Both the position numbers and the translations under genes were made by a program. A stretch of DNA of 64,000 bases from JBGPHT01 sp041484525 (GTDB taxonomy: Bacteria > Acidobacteriota > Terriglobia > Bryobacterales > Bryobacteraceae), in NCBI GenBank assembly GCA_041484525.1, contig JBGPHT010000004.1, forward strand, positions 1 through 64,000, read 5' to 3'. Positions 51,482 to 60,328 of the stretch are shown here, piece after piece (within the stretch, counting starts at the first letter, position 1; each line of letters opens with the position of its first letter). The notes under the pieces were generated by a model, which saw only the letters and a program-made list of their open reading frames with translations, did no database searches and was not told the origin of the DNA.

Positions 51482-52939
51482 CTAGCGGAGGTGCGGGAAT
51501 GCTCGCTTTCGTCCGCCGGGGCCGTAAAGCTTCACAAGCGCGGCGTCAATGTCCTCGCCGAAATCCTCACCCACTTCGACCGCCGGGGAGACGAGCCAGA
51601 GGTGATCGTAGGAGCCTTGATTCGGCGGTTCATAGTAACGATGCTTGCTGACAAGGAGTGAGCCGCGATGCGGTTCGCCGTGCAGAACAACAAAAGCGTT
51701 GCCATCGGTGAAGTACTTAACCTCGCGGCTCTTCAGATCGAGAACATAGATAGCGCCCGAGGTCGTCCAGGCGGCGGCGATGAAGTAAACCAGCCTCGCA
51801 TCGGGGTCGAACCGCGGGCTCGTGATCCCCTCCAGCTCCTCCGGGAATAATCCGGCAACGGGTGGAACAAGGCCGGGGCGGGGACCGCCTTCCAGCACGC
51901 ACTCCGCGTTGGAACCGTCGATTGGCGAAATCCAGATATCGCCGATCTGGGAGAATATGCCCTCGCAGTCTGCTAGCTGGACACCAGGCCTCTGCCGGTA
52001 TTTCACGAAGACGAGTTGCCGGTGATCCGAAGATACGTCTGGCGTCGCTGCCGGCATCAGCAGCGGCAGTTGGCGCGACCTTCCATTGGCAGTCGCAAAC
52101 ACCTGTCCCCCCGCGCTCCACACCTGCTCGTCGGCAAAGGGCAGTGATGTGGCCAGCAGGAGGCCTTCGTATGAGAGCTGCACGGGACTAATACTCTTCG
52201 ATCTGAGACGATCGAGAGCCTCGCGCATGGGGTCAAGTGCAATACCGTGCTTGTGCGCCACGATGTATATGAAATAGAAACATGTCGCCTCCAGATAGAG
52301 CAGATCGTCCGCTTCGCGGGCTTCGGCTTCGCGGGCAAGCTCCAGCTTGTGGAGGATGCTTTGGCGGTGAAGGTCAATCGCTTCCAGCCGTTCCCGGTCG
52401 AACCTGTAGGGCCTCCGTTCGTATTCAAAGGCTGGCGCAGGCTGATATCGCTGATTCAGAATGTCGACGCGTGTGCGCATTGACTCCCGGCCGAGCTGAT
52501 CGAGGTAGTCCGCGAGGAACTGACCGCCGATCTCCGCGGCAGGAGTCCGGAGTGCTTCACCCAAAGTGACCTTACGGTTCTGCACCAGACCCGTCCAGTT
52601 CTCCGGCATCAGCCGGGCCGATACCTGACAGCACTCCGTCAGCACCTCGTCAAGAATGGCGTGACCGAGGACAATGCTTGTCTTTTCGATTGCGGATTCC
52701 GCTGCGGCAACTGCTGCGCCGGCCGTCTGGGACAGGACGTTGGCCGCGTAACCCGCTTCATTGATCTCTGAAACCATGCGTGTTACCGGATCGAGAGCGT
52801 CGAGGATTCGGGTGGTCTGCGCCCTGACGTGGTCGGCTGTTGCTGGTATTCCCCTGTGACCGACCTCGCGGAAGAGTTTGACCACGCGCCAGAGGCCTAG
52901 CGCACGGGAGGCAAGGCTTTTTAGTCTATCGGCGGCCAT
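51482..52939 (-). CDS. unrecognised protein with a C-terminal beta-propeller-like region
   Basis: The 485-aa product has a helical N-terminal part (residues 1-230; MAADRLKSLASRALGLWRVV, ALDPVTRMVSEINEAGYAAN). The C-terminal half repeats short strands as in TolB/WD40-like propellers: GDIWISPIDGSNAECVLEGG, PDARLVYFIAAAWTTSGAIY and LDLKSREVKYFTDGNAFVVL. No signal peptide is seen, so it is cytoplasmic. No named family is recognised. Its place between antirestriction and methyltransferase genes suggests a defence or element-maintenance function, but that rests on position only. Confidence 0.6.
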   Translation of the reverse strand: MAADRLKSLASRALGLWRVVKLFREVGHRGIPATADHVRAQTTRILDALDPVTRMVSEINEAGYAANVLSQTAGAAVAAAESAIEKTSIVLGHAILDEVLTECCQVSARLMPENWTGLVQNRKVTLGEALRTPAAEIGGQFLADYLDQLGRESMRTRVDILNQRYQPAPAFEYERRPYRFDRERLEAIDLHRQSILHKLELAREAEAREADDLLYLEATCFYFIYIVAHKHGIALDPMREALDRLRSKSISPVQLSYEGLLLATSLPFADEQVWSAGGQVFATANGRSRQLPLLMPAATPDVSSDHRQLVFVKYRQRPGVQLADCEGIFSQIGDIWISPIDGSNAECVLEGGPRPGLVPPVAGLFPEELEGITSPRFDPDARLVYFIAAAWTTSGAIYVLDLKSREVKYFTDGNAFVVLHGEPHRGSLLVSKHRYYEPPNQGSYDHLWLVSPAVEVGEDFGEDIDAALVKLYGPGGRKRAFPHLR

Positions 52940-53158
52940 AAGGGCGTTCCCTGTAGTGTATAAGCTTCTTCATTTGCGGTAATCTGCAAGCGCCTTTCTG
53001 GCATGAATGATCAGCGGTGCGCAAGTCTCCACGAGGCTGAAAGCACCTATGCGCGGCAGAAAACCGTTTAGCAGCGCAGCGGCTGGCACGAGAGAAAGGC
53101 GGAGCGGCCTTTTCGTCAGGCATGCGCCGTCCGGGCTAGACGGACTCGGGAGACCGCC

Positions 53159-53944
53159 TCATGCGGCGGCCTTCCCGCCCAGCAGATCAAACAGGTCGCC
53201 CTGTGCCTTCACCGGCTCGGTGAATTCACAGCAGGCGATCTCGGTCACGATGTTCACTTGCCGCCAGCCGTCCCGATGAACGGTGGTGTCGATGCCGCAA
53301 CCGGCTTCGATGTCGATGCCCGTCTCGGCGAAGAACTTTTCGAACTTGGCGTTATCGACACGCTGGTAGTACTGCGCTCCGGAGTAACGGAACGGCGTCG
53401 AGCCCTGCGGCAGGATGAAGACTCCGTATGTGCCGAGATGCCCGGCGATATCGATGATTTTCAGCTCGAACTCCGAACCCGTATAGCGCGGGGCCTTGCG
53501 GTCGGTCATCAGGCGACCGAAGGGCGGATTGCCGATGACGCTGTCGAAGTCGCGCGGCAGATCCTGCCAGATGTCGAACAGGTCGGCACAGATCCAGTTT
53601 GCTTCCGGCAGAAGTTTCCTGCCGATGGCGACATAGGCGGGATTGATTTCGACACAGGTGATATCGACCGGCTGATCGTGATATTTGAAATGCCGGTAGC
53701 AGAAGGACAGGATGCCGGTGCCGGCGCACAGGTCGAGGATTCTCGGCCCGTGAACCTCGATCTTGAAGTCGTTGGCCAGGTCGAGCGGCGTGAAGAACGC
53801 GCCTGACCGGGAGCTGTCGTGCTCCGCACCTTCGTGCCAGTTTTCATAGACGAAGATCTTGTCGTCGAGCGTCAGTTTGGCCTTCTCCAGCAGCGATTGC
53901 GCGGCCAGGTGATTCCGGGACTGCTCCTTCGTAAGTTTTGCCAT
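53159..53944 (-). CDS. N6-adenine DNA methyltransferase
   Basis: The 261-aa protein has AdoMet motif I (RILDLCAGTGILSFCYRHF, about residues 68-86), the acidic loop VDITCVEINPAYVAIG and catalytic motif IV SVIGNPPFGRLM. The NPPF motif marks adenine-N6 methyltransferases. It lacks an evident target-recognition domain, so it is a small solitary enzyme, as carried on conjugative elements to modify their DNA. A leader inverted repeat lies at 54008-54049. Confidence 0.88.
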   Translation of the reverse strand: MAKLTKEQSRNHLAAQSLLEKAKLTLDDKIFVYENWHEGAEHDSSRSGAFFTPLDLANDFKIEVHGPRILDLCAGTGILSFCYRHFKYHDQPVDITCVEINPAYVAIGRKLLPEANWICADLFDIWQDLPRDFDSVIGNPPFGRLMTDRKAPRYTGSEFELKIIDIAGHLGTYGVFILPQGSTPFRYSGAQYYQRVDNAKFEKFFAETGIDIEAGCGIDTTVHRDGWRQVNIVTEIACCEFTEPVKAQGDLFDLLGGKAAA

Positions 53945-54007
53945 GTTGTTTCCTTTCGTGGTTGTTCACTACGCGGAAAGAAAACGCCGGGCCTGGGGGC
54001 AGGCGGG

Positions 54008-54049
54008 GTCAACGGGTTACACGGTCACTCGGCGCGGGCACCCGTTGAC
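54008..54049 (-). promoter_or_regulatory. inverted repeat in the leader of the methyltransferase gene
   Basis: GTCAACGGGT (54008-54017) is the exact complement of ACCCGTTGAC (54040-54049). It lies 64 bp upstream of the gene start, at nearly the same distance as the ardC repeat, and shares the TTGACGGG theme. A common regulator or RNA hairpin is likely. Confidence 0.5.
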
Positions 54050-54251
54050 GACGCCGGCAGGACCGGCAGGATAAGCGTCAATGCTGAACGGCCACGGAAA
54101 GGGACAGGGGACATCGATGGAACGGGGAAGGTGCGAGGCTTGCGCCGACGCGCGGTATCGTCACCCGACTGGATGGTGGGATAGTTCAATTTGGGCCGGA
54201 ACGCTGATCGTGATAGGGTGGGGCGCTTATCGATAAACAGAGGTAGTTGTT

Positions 54252-54434
54252 ATGCCAGTATGCCCCGGAAAGAAGCTACAGCCGGCCCAAAGCAAGTGCA
54301 TAAACAATCTGTACAGGTGCAAGAAGTGTGGCAACGTCGGCTGCGCTATGCTACCTGAGTGTTCCAATCAGGGATTCAAGTTGGGAAAATGCGTAAAGTG
54401 CGGAGCGGTCAGCCAGTCTGAAATTGTGAAATGA
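54252..54434 (+). CDS. 60-aa zinc-ribbon protein
   Basis: The product has MPVCPGKKLQPAQSKCINNL then YRCKKCGNVGCAMLPECSNQ and KLGKCVKCGAVS. Eight cysteines in CxxC pairs suggest one or two zinc ribbons. GAGG precedes the ATG. It lies 21 bp before the next gene on the same strand. Function is unknown; related small zinc-ribbon proteins accompany defence genes in other islands. Confidence 0.6.
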   Translation: MPVCPGKKLQPAQSKCINNLYRCKKCGNVGCAMLPECSNQGFKLGKCVKCGAVSQSEIVK

Positions 54435-54455
54435 TCTAATCTCCGGAGTGAGCCC

Positions 54456-55466
54456 TTGTCCCGTGTATCCCATTTTCAGCGCTTCTCTCAGCCCGAGAAT
54501 CATGCAACCAACAACACGCTGCTCGTGCTGCGGTATTTTTACCAGTCGTCTCCGTTCAAGATCGAGCGTGTCCTAAGCGCGCTGCTGGAGACTGAGCTGT
54601 CCATCGGCCTGACCTTCGAACAGCAGATCAGGGGGGACGCGAGTGTTCCGGATGCGCTGATCGCCCAGCAGTCAATGAGGATCTTTATCGAGACGAAGCG
54701 CGGAGGGTTTCTCGACGCTGATCAGATTCGACGCCATCTCCAGAGCATCGCCGGGCACACGCAGAGCCGGGGCGAGGGCACGATCCTCATCGGCCTTACC
54801 AGGGAGCCGATTGCGGAGTCGGAGCGCAAGGCGCTAGCCGGGGAGGCCGCGTCGCAGGGCGTGACTTTTGCGGCTGTCACTTTCTCACAGATCGTCGAGG
54901 CTTTGCGCGCGCAGTGTGCCGAGTACGAACGCGAGCTTCTCTCTATCGTCGATGACTATGACGGCTATCTCGCTGAGGAGGGTCTCCTTGAGGAACGCAA
55001 TCAGTTTCTGGTCGTTTTCCCCTGCGGCACTTCAATCGCCGAGAACGTGCGCTTCGGAATCTACTATGAGCCACCGTCACGACGCTGTAAGCGCAACTAT
55101 CGTTTCATCGGCGTCTACACACAAAAGACCGTCGCTTATGTAGGGACCGTGGAGGCGATCGCCATCGCGTCGTGCGAGGGTGGCGAGTTCAGCTTTGTGG
55201 AAGAATCCGGAACGCTTGACGACGACCGGCGCAAGCGCATCATCGATACAATCGAGCAAACGCCCTATTACGACCTCAGGGCCGATCCAAACCGCTATTA
55301 TCTTGTCGACTCATTTGTCCCAACCAACGCCAGAAAGGTTTCTTCTGGCGGAATTATGGGCATGCGTTATCTGGATTTGCCAAAGCTGGCTCCTGCCTAC
55401 AATCCACGCAAGAACTATTCGAGTGCGGAATTGGCCGGGTTGTTGAAAACCGCGACTTGGGAATAG
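54456..55466 (+). CDS. PD-(D/E)XK nuclease-like protein
   Basis: The 336-aa product has SVPDALIAQQSMRIFIETKR near residues 63-82. This has the spacing of the PD-(D/E)XK nuclease core (Pro-Asp, then Glu-x-Lys). The second half (about 170-336) is a separate domain with FVVEES-like strands and no recognised family. The start is a TTG at 54456 with GGAG 8 nt upstream. It follows the zinc-ribbon gene and ends 19 bp before RNA copy D, so it may be a two-gene defence unit. Confidence 0.6.
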   Translation: MSRVSHFQRFSQPENHATNNTLLVLRYFYQSSPFKIERVLSALLETELSIGLTFEQQIRGDASVPDALIAQQSMRIFIETKRGGFLDADQIRRHLQSIAGHTQSRGEGTILIGLTREPIAESERKALAGEAASQGVTFAAVTFSQIVEALRAQCAEYERELLSIVDDYDGYLAEEGLLEERNQFLVVFPCGTSIAENVRFGIYYEPPSRRCKRNYRFIGVYTQKTVAYVGTVEAIAIASCEGGEFSFVEESGTLDDDRRKRIIDTIEQTPYYDLRADPNRYYLVDSFVPTNARKVSSGGIMGMRYLDLPKLAPAYNPRKNYSSAELAGLLKTATWE

Positions 55467-55485
55467 GGTTGCGGAATCTTCCTCG

Positions 55486-55601
55486 CGTGAGGGATCGTCA
55501 CCGCATGGCCGAGACCCCGAGTCTCGGTGAGCGTAGCGAATAGAGCCCGACCGCCGGCCCCGGCGGACACGCCGAACTTCTTGTCGAACAACGGGGGCGC
55601 A
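55486..55601 (+). ncRNA. structured RNA family, copy D
   Basis: The 5' GCGT (55486-55489) pairs with GCGC at the 3' end (55598-55601, one U-G). AGGGATCGTCACCGCATGG is unchanged. The first hairpin is now CCGAGAC/GTCTCGG, a different pairing solution also used by copy F. TAGAGCCCG is followed by CGCCGG-CC-CCGGCG and the terminal GGGGGCGCA. It begins 19 bp after the nuclease-like gene. Confidence 0.72.
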
Positions 55602-55667
55602 AAGAACAGGACACCTTATATATATGATGGTGGCCCGTGTTCGCCTTTTCTTCGCTATGCTGTTTCC

Positions 55668-55961
55668 ATGGGCAAGTGGTGCACGGTGACCATGACGGAC
55701 GGCGAGGGAAAGCGGTACAGCCTCGATGTCAATGCCGACAGTTCATACGACGCGGCCCACCTGTACCTGACTCATGTGCGCGGCAATCCGGGCTGCGGCT
55801 TTCCGATCCCGACGACCTCCGCGCTGTTCGAGGTCGTGACGGGCGGGCGCATTCACCATGTCCAGGGTGCGCGGCTGAAGAAATGGATCGAGAACCGGCG
55901 GCAGGAATGGAAGGGTCCGCGCGGCCTGCTATTTTCACAACGTCCAATGATCGGGGACTAA
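55668..55961 (+). CDS. conserved hypothetical protein
   Basis: The 97-aa product starts MGKWCTVTMTDGEGKRYSLD and contains SSYDAAHLYLTHVRGNPGCG and FEVVTGGRIHHVQGARLKKW. It looks like a conserved accessory family that I associate with acidobacterial and proteobacterial islands. It is a mixed alpha/beta domain with no catalytic motif. The ATG at 55668 was preferred over 55527 because the earlier start runs through RNA copy D. Confidence 0.65.
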   Translation: MGKWCTVTMTDGEGKRYSLDVNADSSYDAAHLYLTHVRGNPGCGFPIPTTSALFEVVTGGRIHHVQGARLKKWIENRRQEWKGPRGLLFSQRPMIGD

Positions 55962-56021
55962 ACCGGCAGCAAAGGCGATATCCTTTGATTACGGCACCGC
56001 GTTCCGTCCAGGAGGCAGGCT

Positions 56022-56201
56022 TTGGCTGGAAAATTGAGCCGCATCGTAGCCCTTCTGAAGAGTGCGCCGCGCCAGATCATCGCGGCTTACAGGAAGGGGC
56101 ACGACGACGCTCCCGCCGTCCCGCCGCCGGAGATTCTGCGCAATCGTAAGGTCCCGCCCGCTGTTCCCCCGCCGCCGGGCAAGGATTCACAGACCAAGTA
56201 A
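56022..56201 (+). CDS. 59-aa basic proline-rich protein, TTG start
   Basis: A TTG at 56022 follows AGGAGG by 5-6 nt. The product (LAGKLSRIVALLKSAPRQII then AAYRKGHDDAPAVPPPEILR) ends with a Pro-rich tail (PPPPGKDSQTK). An amphipathic basic helix followed by a Pro-rich tail suggests a membrane or nucleic-acid surface interaction. The good ribosome-binding site is the main evidence. Confidence 0.45.
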   Translation: MAGKLSRIVALLKSAPRQIIAAYRKGHDDAPAVPPPEILRNRKVPPAVPPPPGKDSQTK

Positions 56202-56264
56202 GCGTCTGGCCGCGCGTGCTTCCATCGATCAGGCCGTGTAAGATCTGTTCAGGGGGCTAATATC

Positions 56265-57602
56265 GTGGGCACCCGATCGGTGGCTACAGGAAAAATCGGC
56301 GAAGCGCTCGCCCGGAACCTCCTGCTGCCCTATTTCACAATCGCCGAGCCTGTTCCCGACCAGGGCGTAGATTTCGTCGCCGAGGTCGAGGAAAGCCAAG
56401 GCGATCCCTTCAACTTCGCTGTCCAGGTCAAGCTCGCGCAAGAATTCACCGTCACGACGGGAACGCTGTTCAAGTGGATCGACCGCATCGGCATTCAACC
56501 GGTTGTGCTGGTCCATGTCGAGCGGCCACACTCGGAAGCGCAGCGATACCGGTTCCGGGTTCTGCATGACTGGATGATGGAAAACCCGGAGTGGGAGCGG
56601 CTGCGGCATCAGAAAGAGTTTACGTTCGCCCTGTCGGAATTTAAGCGCATCGGCACCGACGACGCGCATTTCCGCGCCGCGATCACAAGGGAGATGGACC
56701 GGGTGCGCGGTTCATCCTCGTCTGTATGGCGGGCCGAGCGGCGGCCCTCTGCGCCGGTGGCGGTTTCCGACCTGAGTCGCGCCTTCGGTTTGCTGAGCGT
56801 GATCGAACCTCCGGCAGGCGTATTGAGCGAGATTGCAGAAATCAAATCGCTGGCCTCCGAACGCGAACAGTGGACCTACCTCCGCAATCTTTGGGCGGAA
56901 GATGACGAAGGCCGGCGTCTCGCACTTCGCGATAGTCCCGAAACGGCAGGCTGGGTCGGCAGGATTCTGAGCACGCCCCCGGAAGTTCGGCGAAGCCTCG
57001 AAGTCGGGGAGTTTCTCCGCTTCATCCGCGCGATGAAGCTGTTCGACAAGGGAAAGCAATTTCGTCTGCCCCGATACAACTGGCAGGAAATCAGCTGCTG
57101 GCGCGTATTCGTGCAGGTGTTTCCGGGGACCATCGACCTGCTCGAATCTTTCATCCGCCGCAACATTCAGCAGAAACCCTCGGGCGATTTGATTGCGCCG
57201 CTGCTGTTGACCTCGACACTGGCGAAAGCATCAGAGGGCGTGGCAGGTGAACGCGCCCGCAAGCTGCTGGATTTCCCGCGACAGGCGTTGGACGCCATGG
57301 CGGTAGACACCTATCCTCAGTACCGGATTCTCTCGAATTTCTATGCCGCGCGCGCCGAAGCGGGGACGCAGCCCGATGCGGATAGACAAATGGAATTCAC
57401 GAAGCGGCACCTACGCGACGGCCGCGATTGGGATTTGCAGCTGATGAGGGACTACTACGAGCGCGATGACGCCCACAGCATGGCTGTGGTTCAACAGAAG
57501 CTGATAAAGCCGAAGCTCCGCCAGCTGAATACCTCCGACCATGAACAATGGCGTTATGAACGCCTGAAGCGGCGCGGCATCCTGATCCCGTTCGGCGCGT
57601 AG
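56265..57602 (+). CDS. DUF4365-domain protein, PD-(D/E)XK nuclease-like
   Basis: The 445-aa protein has an N-terminal DUF4365 domain (residues 1-150): TGKIGEALARNLLLPYFTIA, PVPDQGVDFVAEVEE and FNFAVQVKLAQEF, with the Asp...Gln-x-Lys nuclease core. A helical C-terminal region (about 165-445) has no recognised family. DUF4365 proteins occur in many antiphage and conflict systems. The start is a GTG at 56265. It is cargo between RNA copy D and the ParB gene. Confidence 0.75.
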   Translation: MGTRSVATGKIGEALARNLLLPYFTIAEPVPDQGVDFVAEVEESQGDPFNFAVQVKLAQEFTVTTGTLFKWIDRIGIQPVVLVHVERPHSEAQRYRFRVLHDWMMENPEWERLRHQKEFTFALSEFKRIGTDDAHFRAAITREMDRVRGSSSSVWRAERRPSAPVAVSDLSRAFGLLSVIEPPAGVLSEIAEIKSLASEREQWTYLRNLWAEDDEGRRLALRDSPETAGWVGRILSTPPEVRRSLEVGEFLRFIRAMKLFDKGKQFRLPRYNWQEISCWRVFVQVFPGTIDLLESFIRRNIQQKPSGDLIAPLLLTSTLAKASEGVAGERARKLLDFPRQALDAMAVDTYPQYRILSNFYAARAEAGTQPDADRQMEFTKRHLRDGRDWDLQLMRDYYERDDAHSMAVVQQKLIKPKLRQLNTSDHEQWRYERLKRRGILIPFGA

Positions 57603-57663
57603 CCCATCGGCCCGTTCACGCGATGGCCCGCCGCGTCATGACGGGCCATCTGGCGAAAGGATG

Positions 57664-59511
57664 TCAGGCGGCCTTGCGCAGCAGCACGGGCAGCCAGCCG
57701 GTTTCGGCCATCTGGCGTTCCGCGATGACGGCGAGTTCGCCTTTCTTGGCTTTGTTCCAAGCGGGTGCGATGTCGCCCTTGGCTTCGGTCAGGGCTTCGA
57801 GAATGCCGGTCTTGCTGACCTTGGTGAAGTAGTTCCCGGCGGTCGGCGTGAACCACGCGTTCATGTCGAGCTTCAGCGTGGCGGCAAGCCTGTCGGCGTA
57901 AGCGAACCGATGATCGTCGGCGCTGTCTTTCTTCGTCCGCACGGCATTGATGCTGCGCGCCATGCAGAAGGCGAGAAGATCGAGAAGCACCTGCTGATCC
58001 TGCTCAAGACACCATGTCCACAACGCATCAGGTGAACCGGGGATCGTATTGCCCCAGCTCTCCCCAGCAGAAGTGATGGCATCGAAAGCTTTGGTGCCCT
58101 CGGTGCCTTGCAGGGATTTGGTGGTGGCGAAGATCTGCAGACAGTTGTTCCCCGATGCAGTGTCCAGGAGCACTTGCGCTGCGAGAGTATGAACGAGTGC
58201 TGCCAGGGCGATATCAGGACGGTTGAGGAGTTCCGCACTGATGGCCGCCGTCTTGTGGAGCGTCAGGCTTTCGATCAGGGAAGCGGGCAGGGTGGGCTTT
58301 TCCGCAACCTCGACAGTTTCGACCGAGCCGTCGTCGTTGGTGACGGTCTTGGTCGCGGGCGCTTTCTTCGGACGATCAGCCGGGAGTAGAAAGCCGCGGT
58401 CGATATCGATTTTGCCGCTGTAGCTGATCCGGACAACCGCACCGGCGATGGCCAGGGCCTCGGGCAGCCAGACATCCTCGCGGTCCTCATTGATCGCGTC
58501 GATCCGCTCGGAGATTTCATTCAGACGCTCAGGATATTCCGCGTCCGGGTCGTCATTCGCGTCCCATGCCGTCTCAAGCGTGTCGTGTTCCTGCTCCAGG
58601 GATGCGAGTTCCTTGGCGAGTTTCGCAGGTAACGGTGCCAGCTCGGGATGCACTCGCGAGCAATGCGACCATTCGGAATGGTCCTGCTCAAGCCGGAGTT
58701 CAACCCATTTCCAGCCCTCCTTGCGCAGACCGTCAGCGGCTTTTTCGAGTTTGGCGAGGGCAAGATTGCGCAGAAGCTCCTGATCGATAAGGAAGACACC
58801 TTCGTCGTCCTGGGCGAAGAGATCGCGGCGGATTTGGCCACCGGCTTTCTCGTAGGCCTTGAGGGTGACGAATTTGACGACCTTGTGCGACGCGGGGATT
58901 TCACCGTCGGTCAGTGCGCGGCGGATGGAGCGGGGATCGTCGTCCATGTTGCGCAGGGCCTTGAGGAGTTTTTCCTGCGCCTTGTGGTCGTCGCTGATCG
59001 CAAAAGCCATGACCTGTTCAAGGTCGAGCTTGCCGTCGCGGTAGGCAGCGAGGATAACCGGGCTGACGCCGGCAAGTTTCAGGCGCTTGCTCACCACCGC
59101 TTCGGTGACACCGAAACGCGCGGCGATATCGGCAGCGGGCATGCCCTTGTCGCCGAGATCACGGAAGGCCTCGAATTCATCGGCGGGGTGCATGTCCTCG
59201 CGGACGGCGTTTTCAGCGAGGCTGATTTCGAGGAAGTTATCGTCCTTGCCCCGGACCTCGCAGCGGACGGGGTAATCAGCTTGGATGTCGCCTTGCTTGA
59301 GGAGCAGATGCAGGGCGGCGAAGCGTCGGCCACCGGCACCGACTTCGAATTTACCGCCTTTGCCGGGACGGACCGTGAGGGGATTGATCAGGCCGTGGGC
59401 AGCGATACTGGCCGCGAGTTCGGCAAGTCCGGTATCGGAACCGGCGGTCTTGCGCACGTTGCCGCTCCACAGGACGAGCTTGTTGAGAGGGATGGATGTA
59501 GTGTCAGTCAT
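57664..59511 (-). CDS. ParB/RepB/Spo0J-family protein, large form
   Basis: The 615-aa protein has an N-terminal ParB nuclease-fold domain with IPLNKLVLWSGNVRKTAGS, INPLTVRPGKGGKFEVGAGG and the conserved GRRFAALHLL followed by ENAVREDMHPADEFEAF. A helix-turn-helix (MPAADIAARFGVTEAVVSKR) follows at about residues 125-170. The C-terminal 400 residues are specific to large plasmid and ICE ParB-like proteins. It is 32 kb from parA, so it may be a transcription regulator or DNA-processing factor rather than the partition partner. AGGAG precedes the ATG at 59511. Confidence 0.9.
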   Translation of the reverse strand: MTDTTSIPLNKLVLWSGNVRKTAGSDTGLAELAASIAAHGLINPLTVRPGKGGKFEVGAGGRRFAALHLLLKQGDIQADYPVRCEVRGKDDNFLEISLAENAVREDMHPADEFEAFRDLGDKGMPAADIAARFGVTEAVVSKRLKLAGVSPVILAAYRDGKLDLEQVMAFAISDDHKAQEKLLKALRNMDDDPRSIRRALTDGEIPASHKVVKFVTLKAYEKAGGQIRRDLFAQDDEGVFLIDQELLRNLALAKLEKAADGLRKEGWKWVELRLEQDHSEWSHCSRVHPELAPLPAKLAKELASLEQEHDTLETAWDANDDPDAEYPERLNEISERIDAINEDREDVWLPEALAIAGAVVRISYSGKIDIDRGFLLPADRPKKAPATKTVTNDDGSVETVEVAEKPTLPASLIESLTLHKTAAISAELLNRPDIALAALVHTLAAQVLLDTASGNNCLQIFATTKSLQGTEGTKAFDAITSAGESWGNTIPGSPDALWTWCLEQDQQVLLDLLAFCMARSINAVRTKKDSADDHRFAYADRLAATLKLDMNAWFTPTAGNYFTKVSKTGILEALTEAKGDIAPAWNKAKKGELAVIAERQMAETGWLPVLLRKAA

Positions 59512-59773
59512 TACGTTCTCCTTGGTTAAGTGGTTTTTCACAACACGCAGGAGAGAGCCGGTCGATTGAGCCGACGGGTCATCCAAGATGGTCTGTCGTT
59601 ATGGGCGGGGACCCGGAACGCAACCATCTCTGGAAATTGACGCGAAGGCGCGACCGGCTACAATCGCGAGATAAACGGAAAACCATATGTTCTATATCTG
59701 TTACTTGGCGCAAGAATCCGATGTGCAGTGTGCCTTAGCTTCGGCAGCGTGATCGGGTTGCTTTGACTCTTAC

Positions 59774-59869
59774 GCGGCAGGGATCGTCACGCTGGTGCTA
59801 CATTAAGCGCCGCTCGGGAAATAGAGCGTTCCCATGTGAACGGTGGCAACTCTTTGCGGGTCCGGGCGC
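59774..59869 (+). ncRNA. structured RNA family, diverged copy E
   Basis: Only the outer parts of the family remain clear: AGGGATCGTCAC near the start, ATAGAGC in the middle and CGGGCGCA at the end. The inner part is replaced by hairpins GGTGCT/AGCGCC (59793-59810) and GTTC/GAAC. It is 20 nt shorter than the others. It may be a divergent functional member or a decaying copy. Confidence 0.5.
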
Positions 59870-60009
59870 ACAAGGGGGCGCGCGCCTCCCTTGTGTATCC
59901 CCGAGCCGGTCTGTTCTGCTCCGGCGCGACCGGCGCTCGCGGCACGCGCCGTCCATCAGAGGTCTCTTATATTAGCAGCCGCTTTTGTGCGGTGCAGCGA
60001 TGAATCTTA

Positions 60010-60193
60010 TTGACATAAGACAACCTTCTCTGTAGTTTGTGCCTCAAGCCTAGTGCATTTGTCAAGATGTCCCTTCCGCAGCTTTGTTGCGTGACGGCTC
60101 TTGCGACGACAGAGCGGTTTTACGTTTCTCGCCTGTCCGATACGGCACAGTTGCTAAAACAACTAAGAAGCTAACGCTTCGAGGTTGTTTTTT
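60010..60193 (+). ncRNA. candidate small RNA with promoter and terminator
   Basis: TTGACA (60010-60015), a 17-bp spacer and a weak TAGTTT could start a transcript near 60045. It would end at a terminator, AACAAC-TAAG-AAGC-TAAC-GCTT-CGAG-GTTGTT followed by TTTT (60156-60193). No reading frame in it is convincing. It may be a small RNA or a leader for the gene at 60329. The rest of 59,512-60,328 holds RNA copy E and no gene. Confidence 0.4.
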
Positions 60194-60328
60194 CATGTCC
60201 GGGCTTGGGAAGTCTCCCGATCACAACATGGCCAACCTTGAGCAACGCTCCGACAGCGGGCTGACATTTACTTTGTCAGTCATCGCTGGAGGGGTAGATC
60301 GTCAACAGTATTTGAGAAGGAGGAAGAG

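Noticed and set aside
24795..59511. parA (24795) and the ParB-like gene (57664) as one classic parAB partition operon
   Set aside because: They are 32 kb apart, and parA already overlaps a ribbon-helix-helix partner; the large ParB-like protein may have another role.
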